Part shown: one piece after another, positions 18,438-26,932 of the stretch
Layout: each line of letters opens with the position of its first letter
Position numbering within the stretch: the stretch's first letter is position 1
Assembly: GCA_013177825.1 (NCBI GenBank)
Contig: JABLXX010000002.1
Location: 124,001 to 188,000 of the forward strand
DNA: 64,000 bases
Reading direction: 5' to 3'
DNA from: Syntrophaceae bacterium
GTDB lineage: Bacteria; Desulfobacterota; Syntrophia; Syntrophales; PHBD01
The notes under the pieces: generated by a model
The model's database searches: none
What the model was told of the DNA's origin: nothing
Seen by the model: the letters and a program-made list of their open reading frames with translations, nothing else
Program-made: the position numbers and the translations under genes

Positions 18438-19058
18438 TTACCCGGCAGGATAACGGCTCCGGATCGCCTCGAGGGCCTGGCGGACCAGGGTGTCGAAATC
18501 GGCCCGGCCGTCGAGGACGACATCGGCGCGGAGGGGCACCCGCTCCCGCTGCATCTGAAGCATCCGGCTCACGATGCGGAGGTAGTTGTCGAGGTAGCCG
18601 CCGAGCCAGGCGATGAAGGCCCGGGCGTCGTGCTCTCCCCCCGTCATCGGGAAAAGAGTCGTGAATTCCCGGATCTTCCGGGCCAGAGCCACGTCGAGGG
18701 GCGTGTCGATCCAGAGCAGGAAGTCGATGAGGGGGGCCGTCGCCGCATGCTCCCGGCCCAGGGGCGTCTCCAGGACGATCCATTTTCCCGTCGCGATCGG
18801 GGTGCCGGTCCGGGGATCGGCCACAGCTTCGCCCCGTTTCAGCGCGGCCAGGGCCTCCGCCAGGCCGGGGACGTCCAGGTCGTCGATCCGTGCGCCGTCG
18901 TCGATCCAGCGCTCGATGTCGCCGGCGGATCCGCGGGTGGCCTGTTCGTAATGGTCGTAACTGATGAGGGATGCATCCCCCAGTCCGGATGCGATGGCCG
19001 TCGAGAGGGATGTCTTTCCTCCCCCGACGGGTGCAGCGATGGCAATGACGGGTATCAT
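18438..19058 (-). CDS. P-loop NTPase/kinase of the uridine-kinase-like type
   Basis: 206 residues. A Walker A motif (APVGGGKTS, residues 9-17) stands directly at the N-terminus. It is followed by an S-Y-D-H-Y segment in the place where uridine/pantothenate-kinase-like enzymes hold the catalytic Asp. A VLETPLGREH segment and a DFLLWIDTP strand act like Walker B. Small-molecule phosphorylation is likely but the substrate cannot be read. It is the only minus-strand gene in the first 31 kb and is divergent from the methyltransferase gene, with a gap of about 29 bases. It may not belong to the export locus. Confidence 0.6.
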   Translation of the reverse strand: MIPVIAIAAPVGGGKTSLSTAIASGLGDASLISYDHYEQATRGSAGDIERWIDDGARIDDLDVPGLAEALAALKRGEAVADPRTGTPIATGKWIVLETPLGREHAATAPLIDFLLWIDTPLDVALARKIREFTTLFPMTGGEHDARAFIAWLGGYLDNYLRIVSRMLQMQRERVPLRADVVLDGRADFDTLVRQALEAIRSRYPAG

Positions 19059-19087
19059 GCGGACTCCATGATGGAAACGGGGATTTG

Positions 19088-20134
19088 GTGAACAAAGTGA
19101 CGTTGCCCGGTTCGGACCGGGAGTTCGATTATCTCTGTGTGGACGATTTTCTGCCGGATATCCTGACTGCCCGGTGCCTTGGCACGGCCTTCGAGAGCGG
19201 CCTTGTCGATTATTTCCTGGAGCGCGGGACGGTCTCTTTCGAAGAGCTGGCGGACCGGTTCCGTGCGGACCGGCGGGGGATGGAGCTGCTTCTGGACCAG
19301 CTTATCGCCGGCCGGGTGGTTCTCCGCCGCAACGGAGAGTTCCTGTTGTCGGAGGCATTCCTCCACGCTTTGGCCTATCGGGATCTCCTGGAACTGAAGC
19401 TGGAGCTGGCAAACTTCTGCGCCTACGACGTCCTGAGTTATTTCCCCGACTTCGTCTTTCGCCCCCGGGAATTTGCGAAGAAATCGGATTTTTACGGGCT
19501 GTTCGCCTACGACCGGTGCAGCGAGCGGAGCGAGGAGGCCGTCCGGGTGGCCCGGCGGTGGATGCGGGTCACGACGGTGCTGACGAAATACGAGGCCCGG
19601 GCCTGCCTGAAGTACCACGATTTCGGAGGATGCCGGCGCATCCTGGACGTTGGCGGAAACAGCGGGGAATTCGTCCTCCGGATCTGCCGGAGCCATCCTG
19701 GCGTTGAGGCCGCGGTCTTCGATCTGCCGCTGGTCTGCGAGATCGGAGCCGCCCACCTGAGCGGAGAGCCGGAAGCATCGCGGATCTCCTTTGTGAAAGG
19801 CAACGCGCTGGTCGATGTCTGGCCGGGCGGTTTCGACCTGGTCAGCTTCAAGTCGATGCTCCACGACTGGCCGGACGAAGCGGCGAAAGAGCTGATGGCC
19901 CGGGCCGCCGGCGCCCTCGATCCGGGAGGGACGGTGCTCATCTTCGAGCGGGCCCCCCTGGAGCTTGACGGAAGGCCGCTCCCCTACTCCCTGGTTCCGT
20001 TTCTGCTCTTTCATCATAGTTACCGCCCGCCTCGTTTCTACGTGGACCATTTGCGGGCCCTTGGTTTCGGTAAGGTGGAGGTCCGGAAAATCGATCTGGA
20101 GATGCCCTTTTTTCTGGTGACGGGCACCCGGTGA
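19088..20134 (+). CDS. SAM-dependent O-methyltransferase (family 2 layout)
   Basis: 348 residues from the GTG at 19088; a TTG three bases earlier is also possible. A winged-helix-like N-terminal dimerisation region (about 20-95, with 'FEELADRF...' spacing) precedes a Rossmann methyltransferase domain. That domain has SAM motif I ILDVGGNSGEF near residues 187-197 and the acidic strand VEAAVFDLP. An LHDWPDEAAKE segment near 258 matches the 'LHDW' helix that supplies the catalytic base in plant and polyketide O-methyltransferases. It is therefore expected to methylate a hydroxyl group on an unknown substrate. It lies between the PatF/radical SAM genes and the export genes, so it may take part in tailoring. 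Confidence 0.7.
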   Translation: MNKVTLPGSDREFDYLCVDDFLPDILTARCLGTAFESGLVDYFLERGTVSFEELADRFRADRRGMELLLDQLIAGRVVLRRNGEFLLSEAFLHALAYRDLLELKLELANFCAYDVLSYFPDFVFRPREFAKKSDFYGLFAYDRCSERSEEAVRVARRWMRVTTVLTKYEARACLKYHDFGGCRRILDVGGNSGEFVLRICRSHPGVEAAVFDLPLVCEIGAAHLSGEPEASRISFVKGNALVDVWPGGFDLVSFKSMLHDWPDEAAKELMARAAGALDPGGTVLIFERAPLELDGRPLPYSLVPFLLFHHSYRPPRFYVDHLRALGFGKVEVRKIDLEMPFFLVTGTR

Positions 20135-20175
20135 CCGGGAGCGCGGAATCGTAGCCCGGCGGATCCACCGCCCTG

Positions 20176-20202
20176 TTGACAGGGCGTATGCAGTCATATA
20201 AG
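20176..20202 (+). promoter_or_regulatory. Candidate sigma70 promoter for the DUF3467 gene and export module
   Basis: TTGACA (20176-20181) and TATAAG (20197-20202) are separated by 15 bases, shorter than ideal. An A-rich island follows, which stands out in this GC-rich window, and leads into the strong ribosome binding site of the gene at 20251. The position fits initiation of the export module. Confidence 0.45.
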
Positions 20203-20250
20203 AAATTAAAAAAAAAGAGAATCCTGCAAATCAATTTCGAGGAGGAAAGC

Positions 20251-20595
20251 ATGGCAGCAAAAAACGAGAAAACCGTTCAGGCCTCCCTTCCGGGGGCCGA
20301 TGCGGATAATGTCAAGGCGACAATCCGCTGGGATGTCGCCAAGATGCAGACAACCTACGCCAACGTCTGCAACGTCTCCAGCACCCGCGAGGAGTTCACG
20401 CTCCTGTTCGGCATCAACAAGACCTGGAATCCCGAGCAGCGTGAGCTGACGGTGGACATCAGCGACCGCGTCATCCTGAATCCCTTCGCGGCCAAGCGCC
20501 TTTCGCTCCTGCTCCGGAACATCGTGCGCCAGCATGAGAGCCGCTTCGGTGAAATCCAGCTGGAAGCCGGCGACAAGCCGGAGGAGAACGCATAA
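20251..20595 (+). CDS. DUF3467 family protein
   Basis: 114 residues. The start is fixed by GAGGAGGAAAGC immediately before the ATG at 20251; the upstream extension is not supported. The protein has the DUF3467 layout: a 'TYANVCNVSSTREEF' segment, a long beta-strand region, then a 'RVILNPFAAKRLSLLL' helix and an 'ESRFGEI' end. The family is of unknown biochemical function and is usually encoded as a small stand-alone protein. The N-terminus of the protein encoded at 15025 carries the same domain, so two DUF3467 domains occur in this locus. They could be paired binding or adaptor modules. A strong ribosome binding site and a following terminator suggest higher expression than the neighbours. 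Confidence 0.75.
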   Translation: MAAKNEKTVQASLPGADADNVKATIRWDVAKMQTTYANVCNVSSTREEFTLLFGINKTWNPEQRELTVDISDRVILNPFAAKRLSLLLRNIVRQHESRFGEIQLEAGDKPEENA

Positions 20596-20626
20596 CCGGC
20601 GGAAACCGCCGACTGTCTCCCGGGGG

Positions 20627-20668
20627 GCCGCCCGCTCTCCGGGAGGCGGCTTGCCCGCCCCTTTTTTT
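20627..20668 (+). terminator. Probable terminator after the DUF3467 gene
   Basis: GCCGCC (20627-20632) pairs with GGCGGC (20645-20650), and a T7 tract lies at 20662-20668. The 11 bases between stem and T tract are more than usual, so termination may be partial. The rest of 20596-20875 shows no convincing gene. Confidence 0.45.
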
Positions 20669-20875
20669 ATACCATTCACCCGTCTCGTCCGAGTCTGCCA
20701 CGCCGGGCGGCTGCAAGCGACGTCCCGGTGCCGGCCGTTCATCGATGCCAGGTCGTCCCATGCGATTTCCGGGAAATGCCCGGTCCGTCCCCCGGATCCC
20801 TTTTCCCGGGAAGGAATGAACCATGAATGATTCGGTCACGACATTCCGTTCCGGGGGCGAAACAGGGAGCCGAGG

Positions 20876-22699
20876 ATGATGGAAAAACTCTGGATCGATC
20901 TCGAACATGCCGAAAGGTCCGACGATTTCGCCGCGGCCTGGCTGGCCATCCAGTCCTCCCTCATCCGGGGGTGCGTCCAGGCGGTCCTGGTGCTCCGGGA
21001 TCCCCTCCGGCAGAGCTTCGCACCCGTGGCCTCGTGGCCGGAGGGAAGCACAGGGGAGCCCCTGGCGGCCGTCCTGGAGCACACGATTACCGAGTCGGAA
21101 GGGATGCTCGTGGAGCTGTCCGAGATCGACGGCATTGCCGCGGACACGGTTCGGCACTACGGCCTGGCCTACCCGGTCATCATGGACGGCGAACTTTACG
21201 GCGCCGTGGCCGTGGAGGTGACCGCCCCTTCCGGAGAAGCGCTTCGTACCGCCATGGAGGATCTGCGCTGGGGGTCCGTCTGGCTCGAGAACCGGATCCG
21301 CCGGCTCCGGGGCGTGGAAGACACGAAAACCCTGAAGCGTATGAAGGCGGCGGTGGACATCCTGGCCGGGGTGCTGGCGGAGGAACGCTTCGACGGGGCG
21401 GCCAAGGCCTTCGTGACGGAAATCGCCAACCGCCTGGAATGCGACCGGGTAAGCCTGGGCCTGGTGAAGGGGAAGCACACTCAGGTGAAGGCGATCTCCC
21501 ATACGGCGATCGTCGGCCAGAAGATGAACCTGATGCAGTCGATCAGCGCCGCCATGGACGAGGCGGTCATGCATCGCGGCGAGATCCTGTACCCCGTTCC
21601 CCCGGATGCCGGGGCCCTGGTCGTTCGCGACCACGAGCAGATGGCCCAGCGGCACGGCACCCGGGCGATGATGACCCTGCCCCTTTACGGGCACGACAAG
21701 TACTATGCGGCGCTCACCCTGGAGCGGCAGGACGAGCGGCCCTTCTCCGCCGATGACGTCGCCTACGTCAAGAGTGTCGTCGCCCTGGCGGGACCCGTGC
21801 TGGAGAACAAGCACCGCCAGGACCGGCCCTTCGTGTTCGGCATGCTCGATGCCCTGAAGCGGCAGGCGGTCCGGCTGTTCGGCCCGGGCTATATCGTCCG
21901 GAAGGCCGCCGTCCTGGGCGTGATCGCCCTCGTCGTCTTTTTCAGCCTGGCCATGGACGAATACAGGCTCTCCGCGAATGCGGTCCTGGAGGGCTCCATC
22001 AGCCGCTCCCTCGTCTCGCCCATGGACGGGTACATCAAGACGGCGAGCGCTCGGGCGGGCGACGTCGTGAAGAAGGACACGGTCATCTGTCAGCTGGACG
22101 ACCGGGAACTGATGCTGGAGAGGATCAACCTCGCAAGCAAACGGGGGCAGTACGACCGGCAGTACAAGAAGGCCATGGCCGAGCACAACCGCGCCGAGGC
22201 GAACATCGTCAGCGCCCAGGCGGGACAGGTCCAGGCCGAGTTGAACCTCCTGGACAACAGGCTCCGGCAGATCGTCATCCGGGCCCCCTTCGACGGCGTC
22301 CTCCTCAGCGGCGACCTGAGCCAGAAGCAGGGCGCCGCGGTGAAGCGCGGCGAGGAGCTCTTCGTGATCGCGCCGCTGGACGCGTACCGGCTCATCCTCA
22401 AGGTAGACGAGCACGGTATCGCCGACGTGAAGGAGGGACAGCGGGGCGTCCTGGTCCTGTCCTCGCTTTCCCGGGAAAAATACCCCTTCACGGTGAAGAA
22501 GATCACGCCCCTCTCGACGGCGGAAGAGGGGAAGAACTATTTCCGCGTCGAGGCCATGCTGGACAACATGTCTCCCCGCCTGCGGCCGGGCATGGAGGGC
22601 ATCGGCAAGATCGAGGTCGACCGGAGGCTCATGATCTCCATCTGGACGAGGGGCCTGATCGACTGGTTCCGCCTCCGCCTGTGGTCGTGGCTGCCCTGA
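20876..22699 (+). CDS. GAF-domain HlyD-type membrane fusion protein
   Basis: 607 residues; ATGs at 20876 and 20879 are equally possible. Residues 1-150 look like a degenerate GAF-like region, and about 155-320 is a recognisable GAF domain. Both would be cytoplasmic. A single membrane segment at about 343-361 (AAVLGVIALVVFFSLA) leads to a periplasmic HlyD/biotinyl-lipoyl-like part (about 370-590). That part has 'SPMDGYIKTASARAGDVVKKD', a central helical hairpin and 'IRAPFDGVLLSGDLS'. A cytoplasmic GAF sensor on a membrane fusion protein is unusual and suggests export controlled by a small ligand. The gene is nine bases upstream of the M50-HlyD gene, and no ABC ATPase or RND pump is encoded beside it. 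Confidence 0.8.
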   Translation: MMEKLWIDLEHAERSDDFAAAWLAIQSSLIRGCVQAVLVLRDPLRQSFAPVASWPEGSTGEPLAAVLEHTITESEGMLVELSEIDGIAADTVRHYGLAYPVIMDGELYGAVAVEVTAPSGEALRTAMEDLRWGSVWLENRIRRLRGVEDTKTLKRMKAAVDILAGVLAEERFDGAAKAFVTEIANRLECDRVSLGLVKGKHTQVKAISHTAIVGQKMNLMQSISAAMDEAVMHRGEILYPVPPDAGALVVRDHEQMAQRHGTRAMMTLPLYGHDKYYAALTLERQDERPFSADDVAYVKSVVALAGPVLENKHRQDRPFVFGMLDALKRQAVRLFGPGYIVRKAAVLGVIALVVFFSLAMDEYRLSANAVLEGSISRSLVSPMDGYIKTASARAGDVVKKDTVICQLDDRELMLERINLASKRGQYDRQYKKAMAEHNRAEANIVSAQAGQVQAELNLLDNRLRQIVIRAPFDGVLLSGDLSQKQGAAVKRGEELFVIAPLDAYRLILKVDEHGIADVKEGQRGVLVLSSLSREKYPFTVKKITPLSTAEEGKNYFRVEAMLDNMSPRLRPGMEGIGKIEVDRRLMISIWTRGLIDWFRLRLWSWLP

Positions 22700-22708
22700 G
22701 GTACCGCC

Positions 22709-24853
22709 GTGGACAAAACCCTGTACAGCAGTTCCTGGTACCGCGTTGCGAATCTGAAGCCGCTCGTGAGGCGGCACGCGGAGATCCACCGGCATACCTA
22801 TCGCGGGAAGGTCTGGTACGTCCTCCAGGATCACTCCACGGGCCGCTTCCACCGGTTCACCGAGGAGTCCTATTTCCTGATCGGCCTCATGGACGGAAAG
22901 CGGACCATCCAGGAAATCTGGGAGGCCGCCTGCCTCAAGCTGGCGGACGACATGCCGACCCAGGACGAGGTGATCGGCCTGGTCTCCCAGCTCAACAAGG
23001 CCGATGTCCTGCAGTCGGACGCCGCTCCCGACGTGGAAAACCTGAACCGGCGAAGCCGGAAGGACCGGTCGTCCCGGTTCTGGAACACGGTGCGCTCGCC
23101 CCTGGCCATTCGCATCCCCCTTCTGGATCCGGACCGGTTTCTCGAAAAGACGAAGGGAATCGTCGGTCCGCTGTTCACGATGCCGGCCTTCCTGGTCTGG
23201 CTCATCGTCGTCATCACCGGGGCGGTCCTTGCCTCCGTGCACTGGAACGAACTCGTCTCCAACCTGGCCGACCGGGTCCTCGCCCTTGAAAACCTGTTCA
23301 TCTTCTGGCTGATCTATCCCATTGTCAAGGCGCTCCACGAATTCGGCCATGCCTGGGCGGTGAAGCACTGGGGCGGGGAGGTCCACGAGATGGGGATCAT
23401 CTTCCTCGTATTCATGCCCATTCCCTATGTCGATGCCTCGGCCACCTCCGCCTTCCGCGAAAAGAGAAGAAGGATCATCGTCGGCGCCGCCGGCATCATG
23501 GTCGAGCTCCTGATCGCCGCCCTGGCCATGATTCTCTGGGTGAACACGGGGCCCGGGGCCGTCCGGGCGGTGGCATACAACACGATGATCGTCGCCGGCG
23601 TCTCCACGATTCTCTTCAACGGCAACCCCCTCCTGCGGTTCGACGCCTACTACGTCCTGTCGGATTTCCTGGAGATCCCCAACCTGGGGTCGCGCTCCAA
23701 CCAGTACATCGGGTACCTGGCCCAGCGGTACGCGATCGGGAACGACGAGGCCGAGTTTGCCCTGGCCGACGCCGGGGAGGGGAGGTGGCTCGTCCTGTAC
23801 GGCGTGGCCTCGTTCTTCTACCGCATCTTCATCACGCTGCAGATCGCCCTCTTCATTGCGGGCCGGTTCTTCTTCATCGGCGTCGTGATCGCCATCTGGG
23901 CGGTCATCGGACTGATGGTCGTTCCGCTCTTCCGGATCGCCCGCAGCGTCATGAACAACCGGGCGCTGTACCGGCGGCGGGGCCGGATCCTCGGCCTGGG
24001 CGTCCTTTCCCTGGCGATCATCGGGGTCCTTGTCGGGGCCGTCCGCCTGCCTTCATACACCGTCGCCGAGGGGATCCTCTGGCCCGCGGAGCAGGCCCGG
24101 ATCCATGCCCGGGTGGACGGCGAGGTCAAGGAAGTCCTGGCGAAACCGGGCATCCGGCTGAAAAAGGGGGACCTCATCCTGCGGTGCGAGAATCCCGATC
24201 TCGTCTCCAGGGTGCAGGCCCTCGAGGCGGAGATGCGGAGCTTTGGAGCCCGCCAGCGGATGGCCTTCGTCCAGGACCGGACGACGGAGCGGATGGTCCA
24301 GGAAGAGCTGGCCCGCGTCGGGAAGGAACTGGCGGAGGCGAGAGAGCAGGTGGCGTCACTCGTCATCCGGAGCCCCATCGAGGGAGAGATCCTCATTCCC
24401 CGGTCCCAGGACCTGCCCGGGCGCTTCCTCAGGCGCGGGGAGGCCGTGGGTTACGTCGTCGATTATTCGGGCGTTGCGGTTCGTGTCGTCGTTCCCCAGT
24501 CGGAAGTGGACCGGATCCGGACGGACGTGCGTTCGGTCAAGGCGAGGCCGGCGGAAAACATTTCCCGGATCATCCCGTCGGAACTCGTTCGGGAAGTGCC
24601 GGCGGCGACGGGGGACCTGCCCAGTTTCGCCCTGTCCCTGAAGGGCGGCGGCGCCTTTGCCCTCGATCCGCGGGAGACGGAGCGGCCGCGGTCCTTCGAG
24701 AACCTCTTCCACTTCGAGGTGCGCCTGCAGGATGCAACGGGAACGCGGATCGGAGAGCGGATCTACGTGCGGTTCGAGCACACCCCGGAATCGCTTGCCC
24801 ACCGATGGTACAGGGAAATCAGGGGCATCTTCCTCAAGCGGTTCGAAGCCTGA
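22709..24853 (+). CDS. PqqD-like domain / M50 site-2 peptidase / HlyD fusion
   Basis: 714 residues, GTG start after GAGGT. Residues about 20-105 (RYHTYRGK-like strands, then 'FHRFTEESYFLIGLMDGKRTIQEI' in pieces) have the winged-helix PqqD layout that binds leader peptides in RiPP systems. Transmembrane segments follow, with the zinc motif HEFGH (H210, E211, H214) and the distal NPLLRFD motif (N306, D312) of site-2 metalloproteases, both intact. After a last membrane segment near 430, a HlyD-like periplasmic arm contains 'ARVDGEVKEVLAKPGIRLKKGD' (in two parts), a helical hairpin and 'IRSPIEGEILIP'. The family is known as putative peptide zinc metalloprotease proteins. I infer recognition or cleavage of exported clients coupled to an envelope conduit. 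Confidence 0.85.
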   Translation: MDKTLYSSSWYRVANLKPLVRRHAEIHRHTYRGKVWYVLQDHSTGRFHRFTEESYFLIGLMDGKRTIQEIWEAACLKLADDMPTQDEVIGLVSQLNKADVLQSDAAPDVENLNRRSRKDRSSRFWNTVRSPLAIRIPLLDPDRFLEKTKGIVGPLFTMPAFLVWLIVVITGAVLASVHWNELVSNLADRVLALENLFIFWLIYPIVKALHEFGHAWAVKHWGGEVHEMGIIFLVFMPIPYVDASATSAFREKRRRIIVGAAGIMVELLIAALAMILWVNTGPGAVRAVAYNTMIVAGVSTILFNGNPLLRFDAYYVLSDFLEIPNLGSRSNQYIGYLAQRYAIGNDEAEFALADAGEGRWLVLYGVASFFYRIFITLQIALFIAGRFFFIGVVIAIWAVIGLMVVPLFRIARSVMNNRALYRRRGRILGLGVLSLAIIGVLVGAVRLPSYTVAEGILWPAEQARIHARVDGEVKEVLAKPGIRLKKGDLILRCENPDLVSRVQALEAEMRSFGARQRMAFVQDRTTERMVQEELARVGKELAEAREQVASLVIRSPIEGEILIPRSQDLPGRFLRRGEAVGYVVDYSGVAVRVVVPQSEVDRIRTDVRSVKARPAENISRIIPSELVREVPAATGDLPSFALSLKGGGAFALDPRETERPRSFENLFHFEVRLQDATGTRIGERIYVRFEHTPESLAHRWYREIRGIFLKRFEA

Positions 24854-24916
24854 GGCAAAAACAGCGGACCGGCTTCACCGGGGATGCTGCGTTGCGGGAG
24901 AAGAAAACAATCCACC

Positions 24917-26923
24917 ATGGGCAGGGACGTCAAGGATTGGCCGGTTGCGGATTATTTTCATCGCCCCGAGCGCCGGGAACGGCGGCGGACGTTTCTCGAC
25001 CGCGCCGCCTGGGATCTGGCGGGCGTTTTCATCGGGCCGGCACGCGTTCGTTTCGGCGGCCTGAAGGGGATCGTGGAGCGGGCCGGCTGCCACGGGCAGG
25101 CCTTGCAGGACAGGACGGACGCGGAGCTCAAGGATCTGGCACGCTCCCTGAAGCCGCAGCTGAGGCGGGAGGGATTCCGGGACGACCTTGTCGCGGAGGC
25201 GTTTGCGCTGATCCGCGAGGTGGACTCCAGAATCCTGGGTATGCGACCCTTCGATTGCCAGCTGGTCGGCGGCTACGCTCTGCTGAAGGGATTTCTTGCC
25301 GAGATGGACACGGGAGAGGGCAAGACGCTCGTGGCGACGCTGCCAGCCGCGACGGTGGCCATGGCGGGTCTTCCGGTCCACGTGATCACGGTCAACGATT
25401 ATCTCACCGCCCGGGACGCGGAGCTGATGGGGGAGGTCTATCGTTTTCTCGGCCTCTCGGTGGGCTGTGTCATCCATGACAAGACGCCCGCCCAGAGGCG
25501 CCGTGCCTACGGGTGCGACATCGTCTACTGCACCAACAAGGAAGTCGTCTTCGATTACCTGCGGGACCGGATCGCCCTGGGAGACCGGGTGGACCCGTTC
25601 CGGCTGCACGCCGAGCATCTCTACGACGGTCAGGGGAAAAACAGCCGGCTCCTGCTCCGGGGCCTCCACTACGCCATCGTCGACGAGGCGGACAGCGTGC
25701 TGGTCGACGAGGCCCGGACGCCGCTCATCATCTCCAGGACAGAGACGTCGGAAGCGATGCAGACCACCCTGCGGCAGGCCCTCGAGATGGCCGGCAGCAT
25801 GGAGGAGGAGCGGGACTATCGCATCAACTACGAGGCGGACGACGGGATGCGGACCATCTCCATGACCGAGGCGGCGAGGGAGTCGATTCACCGGGCCGCC
25901 GATTCCATGGGGACCCTGTGGCGGAGCTCCGTCCGGCGGGAGGAGCTGGTCATGAAGGCCCTCACGGCGCTGCACCTGTACCGCCGCGACGAGCAGTACC
26001 TCGTCCGGGACGGCAAGGTGCAGATCATCGACGAATTCACGGGGCGGGTCATGCCGGACCGGTCCTGGGAAGGGGGGCTCCACCAGCTCATCGAGGCGAA
26101 GGAGGGGTGCGAGATCACCGGGCAGCGGGAGACGGTGGCGCGTATCAGCTACCAGCGATTCTTCCGGCGGTACCTCAAGATCTCCGGGATGTCCGGCACG
26201 GCGAAGGAGGTGCGGAGGGAGCTGTGGGCGGTGTACGGCCTGCCCTTCGTGCGCATCCCGACGAACCGGCCCGCCCGGAGACGCCTGGAACCCGACCGGA
26301 TCTTTGCCTCCCAGCAGCTGAAATGGCAATCCGTGGCGGACCGGATCGTGGAGCTGCACGCCGGGCAGCACCCTGTCCTCGTCGGGACGAGGACCGTCGC
26401 CGCCTCGGAGCACCTCAGCCGCCTGCTGACGGAGGCCGGCCTTCCCCACCAGGTTCTCAACGCCAAGCAGGACAAGGAAGAGGCCCGGATCATCGCCCAG
26501 GCCGGGGAACCCGGGCGCATCACCATCGCCACGAACATGGCGGGCCGGGGGACAGACATCATCCTGGCGCCGGGCGTAGCCGAGCGGGGCGGCCTGTACG
26601 TCATCATGACGGAGCGCCACGAAGCGGGCCGCATCGACCGGCAGCTGGCAGGGCGCTGCGGCCGGCAGGGCGACCCGGGGACCTGCGAGGCGTTTCTTTC
26701 GCTGGAGGACCCCCTGATCAGCGAGGGATCCCGCGGGATGATCGGCAGGCTGGGGGGATGGTTGAGGGAACGCGGATATGGTATAGGAGATTCCGTTGGG
26801 AAACTGGCGATCCGGCGGGCGCAGAAACGGGTGGAGAAGGCCCATGCCGGCGTCCGGAAGCGGCTCCTGAAATATGACGAAGAACGGGGGGACACCCTGT
26901 CGTTCTCCGGGAAAACGGAGTGA
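24917..26923 (+). CDS. SecA paralogue (SecA2-like preprotein translocase ATPase)
   Basis: About 668 residues from ATG 24917, chosen because GGGAGAAG lies upstream; an in-frame ATG at 24884 adds 11 residues. The SecA motor features are intact: Walker A DTGEGKT near residue 132, 'VDEADSVLVDEARTPLIIS' in the DEAD-box region, 'TNMAGRGTDI' and 'AGRCGRQGDPG' in motor domain 2. It is shorter than housekeeping SecA and lacks the C-terminal zinc-binding tail. The neighbouring genes are envelope fusion proteins, not core ribosomal or cell-division genes. I infer a dedicated accessory SecA pushing a specific client, probably the giant protein, through SecYEG or a special channel. The N-terminal segment before the motor (about 60 residues) is unusual. 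Confidence 0.88.
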   Translation: MGRDVKDWPVADYFHRPERRERRRTFLDRAAWDLAGVFIGPARVRFGGLKGIVERAGCHGQALQDRTDAELKDLARSLKPQLRREGFRDDLVAEAFALIREVDSRILGMRPFDCQLVGGYALLKGFLAEMDTGEGKTLVATLPAATVAMAGLPVHVITVNDYLTARDAELMGEVYRFLGLSVGCVIHDKTPAQRRRAYGCDIVYCTNKEVVFDYLRDRIALGDRVDPFRLHAEHLYDGQGKNSRLLLRGLHYAIVDEADSVLVDEARTPLIISRTETSEAMQTTLRQALEMAGSMEEERDYRINYEADDGMRTISMTEAARESIHRAADSMGTLWRSSVRREELVMKALTALHLYRRDEQYLVRDGKVQIIDEFTGRVMPDRSWEGGLHQLIEAKEGCEITGQRETVARISYQRFFRRYLKISGMSGTAKEVRRELWAVYGLPFVRIPTNRPARRRLEPDRIFASQQLKWQSVADRIVELHAGQHPVLVGTRTVAASEHLSRLLTEAGLPHQVLNAKQDKEEARIIAQAGEPGRITIATNMAGRGTDIILAPGVAERGGLYVIMTERHEAGRIDRQLAGRCGRQGDPGTCEAFLSLEDPLISEGSRGMIGRLGGWLRERGYGIGDSVGKLAIRRAQKRVEKAHAGVRKRLLKYDEERGDTLSFSGKTE

Positions 26924-26932
26924 AGGCGTCTT

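Noticed and set aside
20471-23386. A 971-codon minus-strand frame over the GAF-HlyD and M50 genes
   Set aside because: Antisense of real domains; no recognisable product.
24880-24897. Resemblance of the SecA leader to the left end of element C
   Set aside because: Only about 13 of 14 bases match and no inverted partner is nearby; it may be chance.
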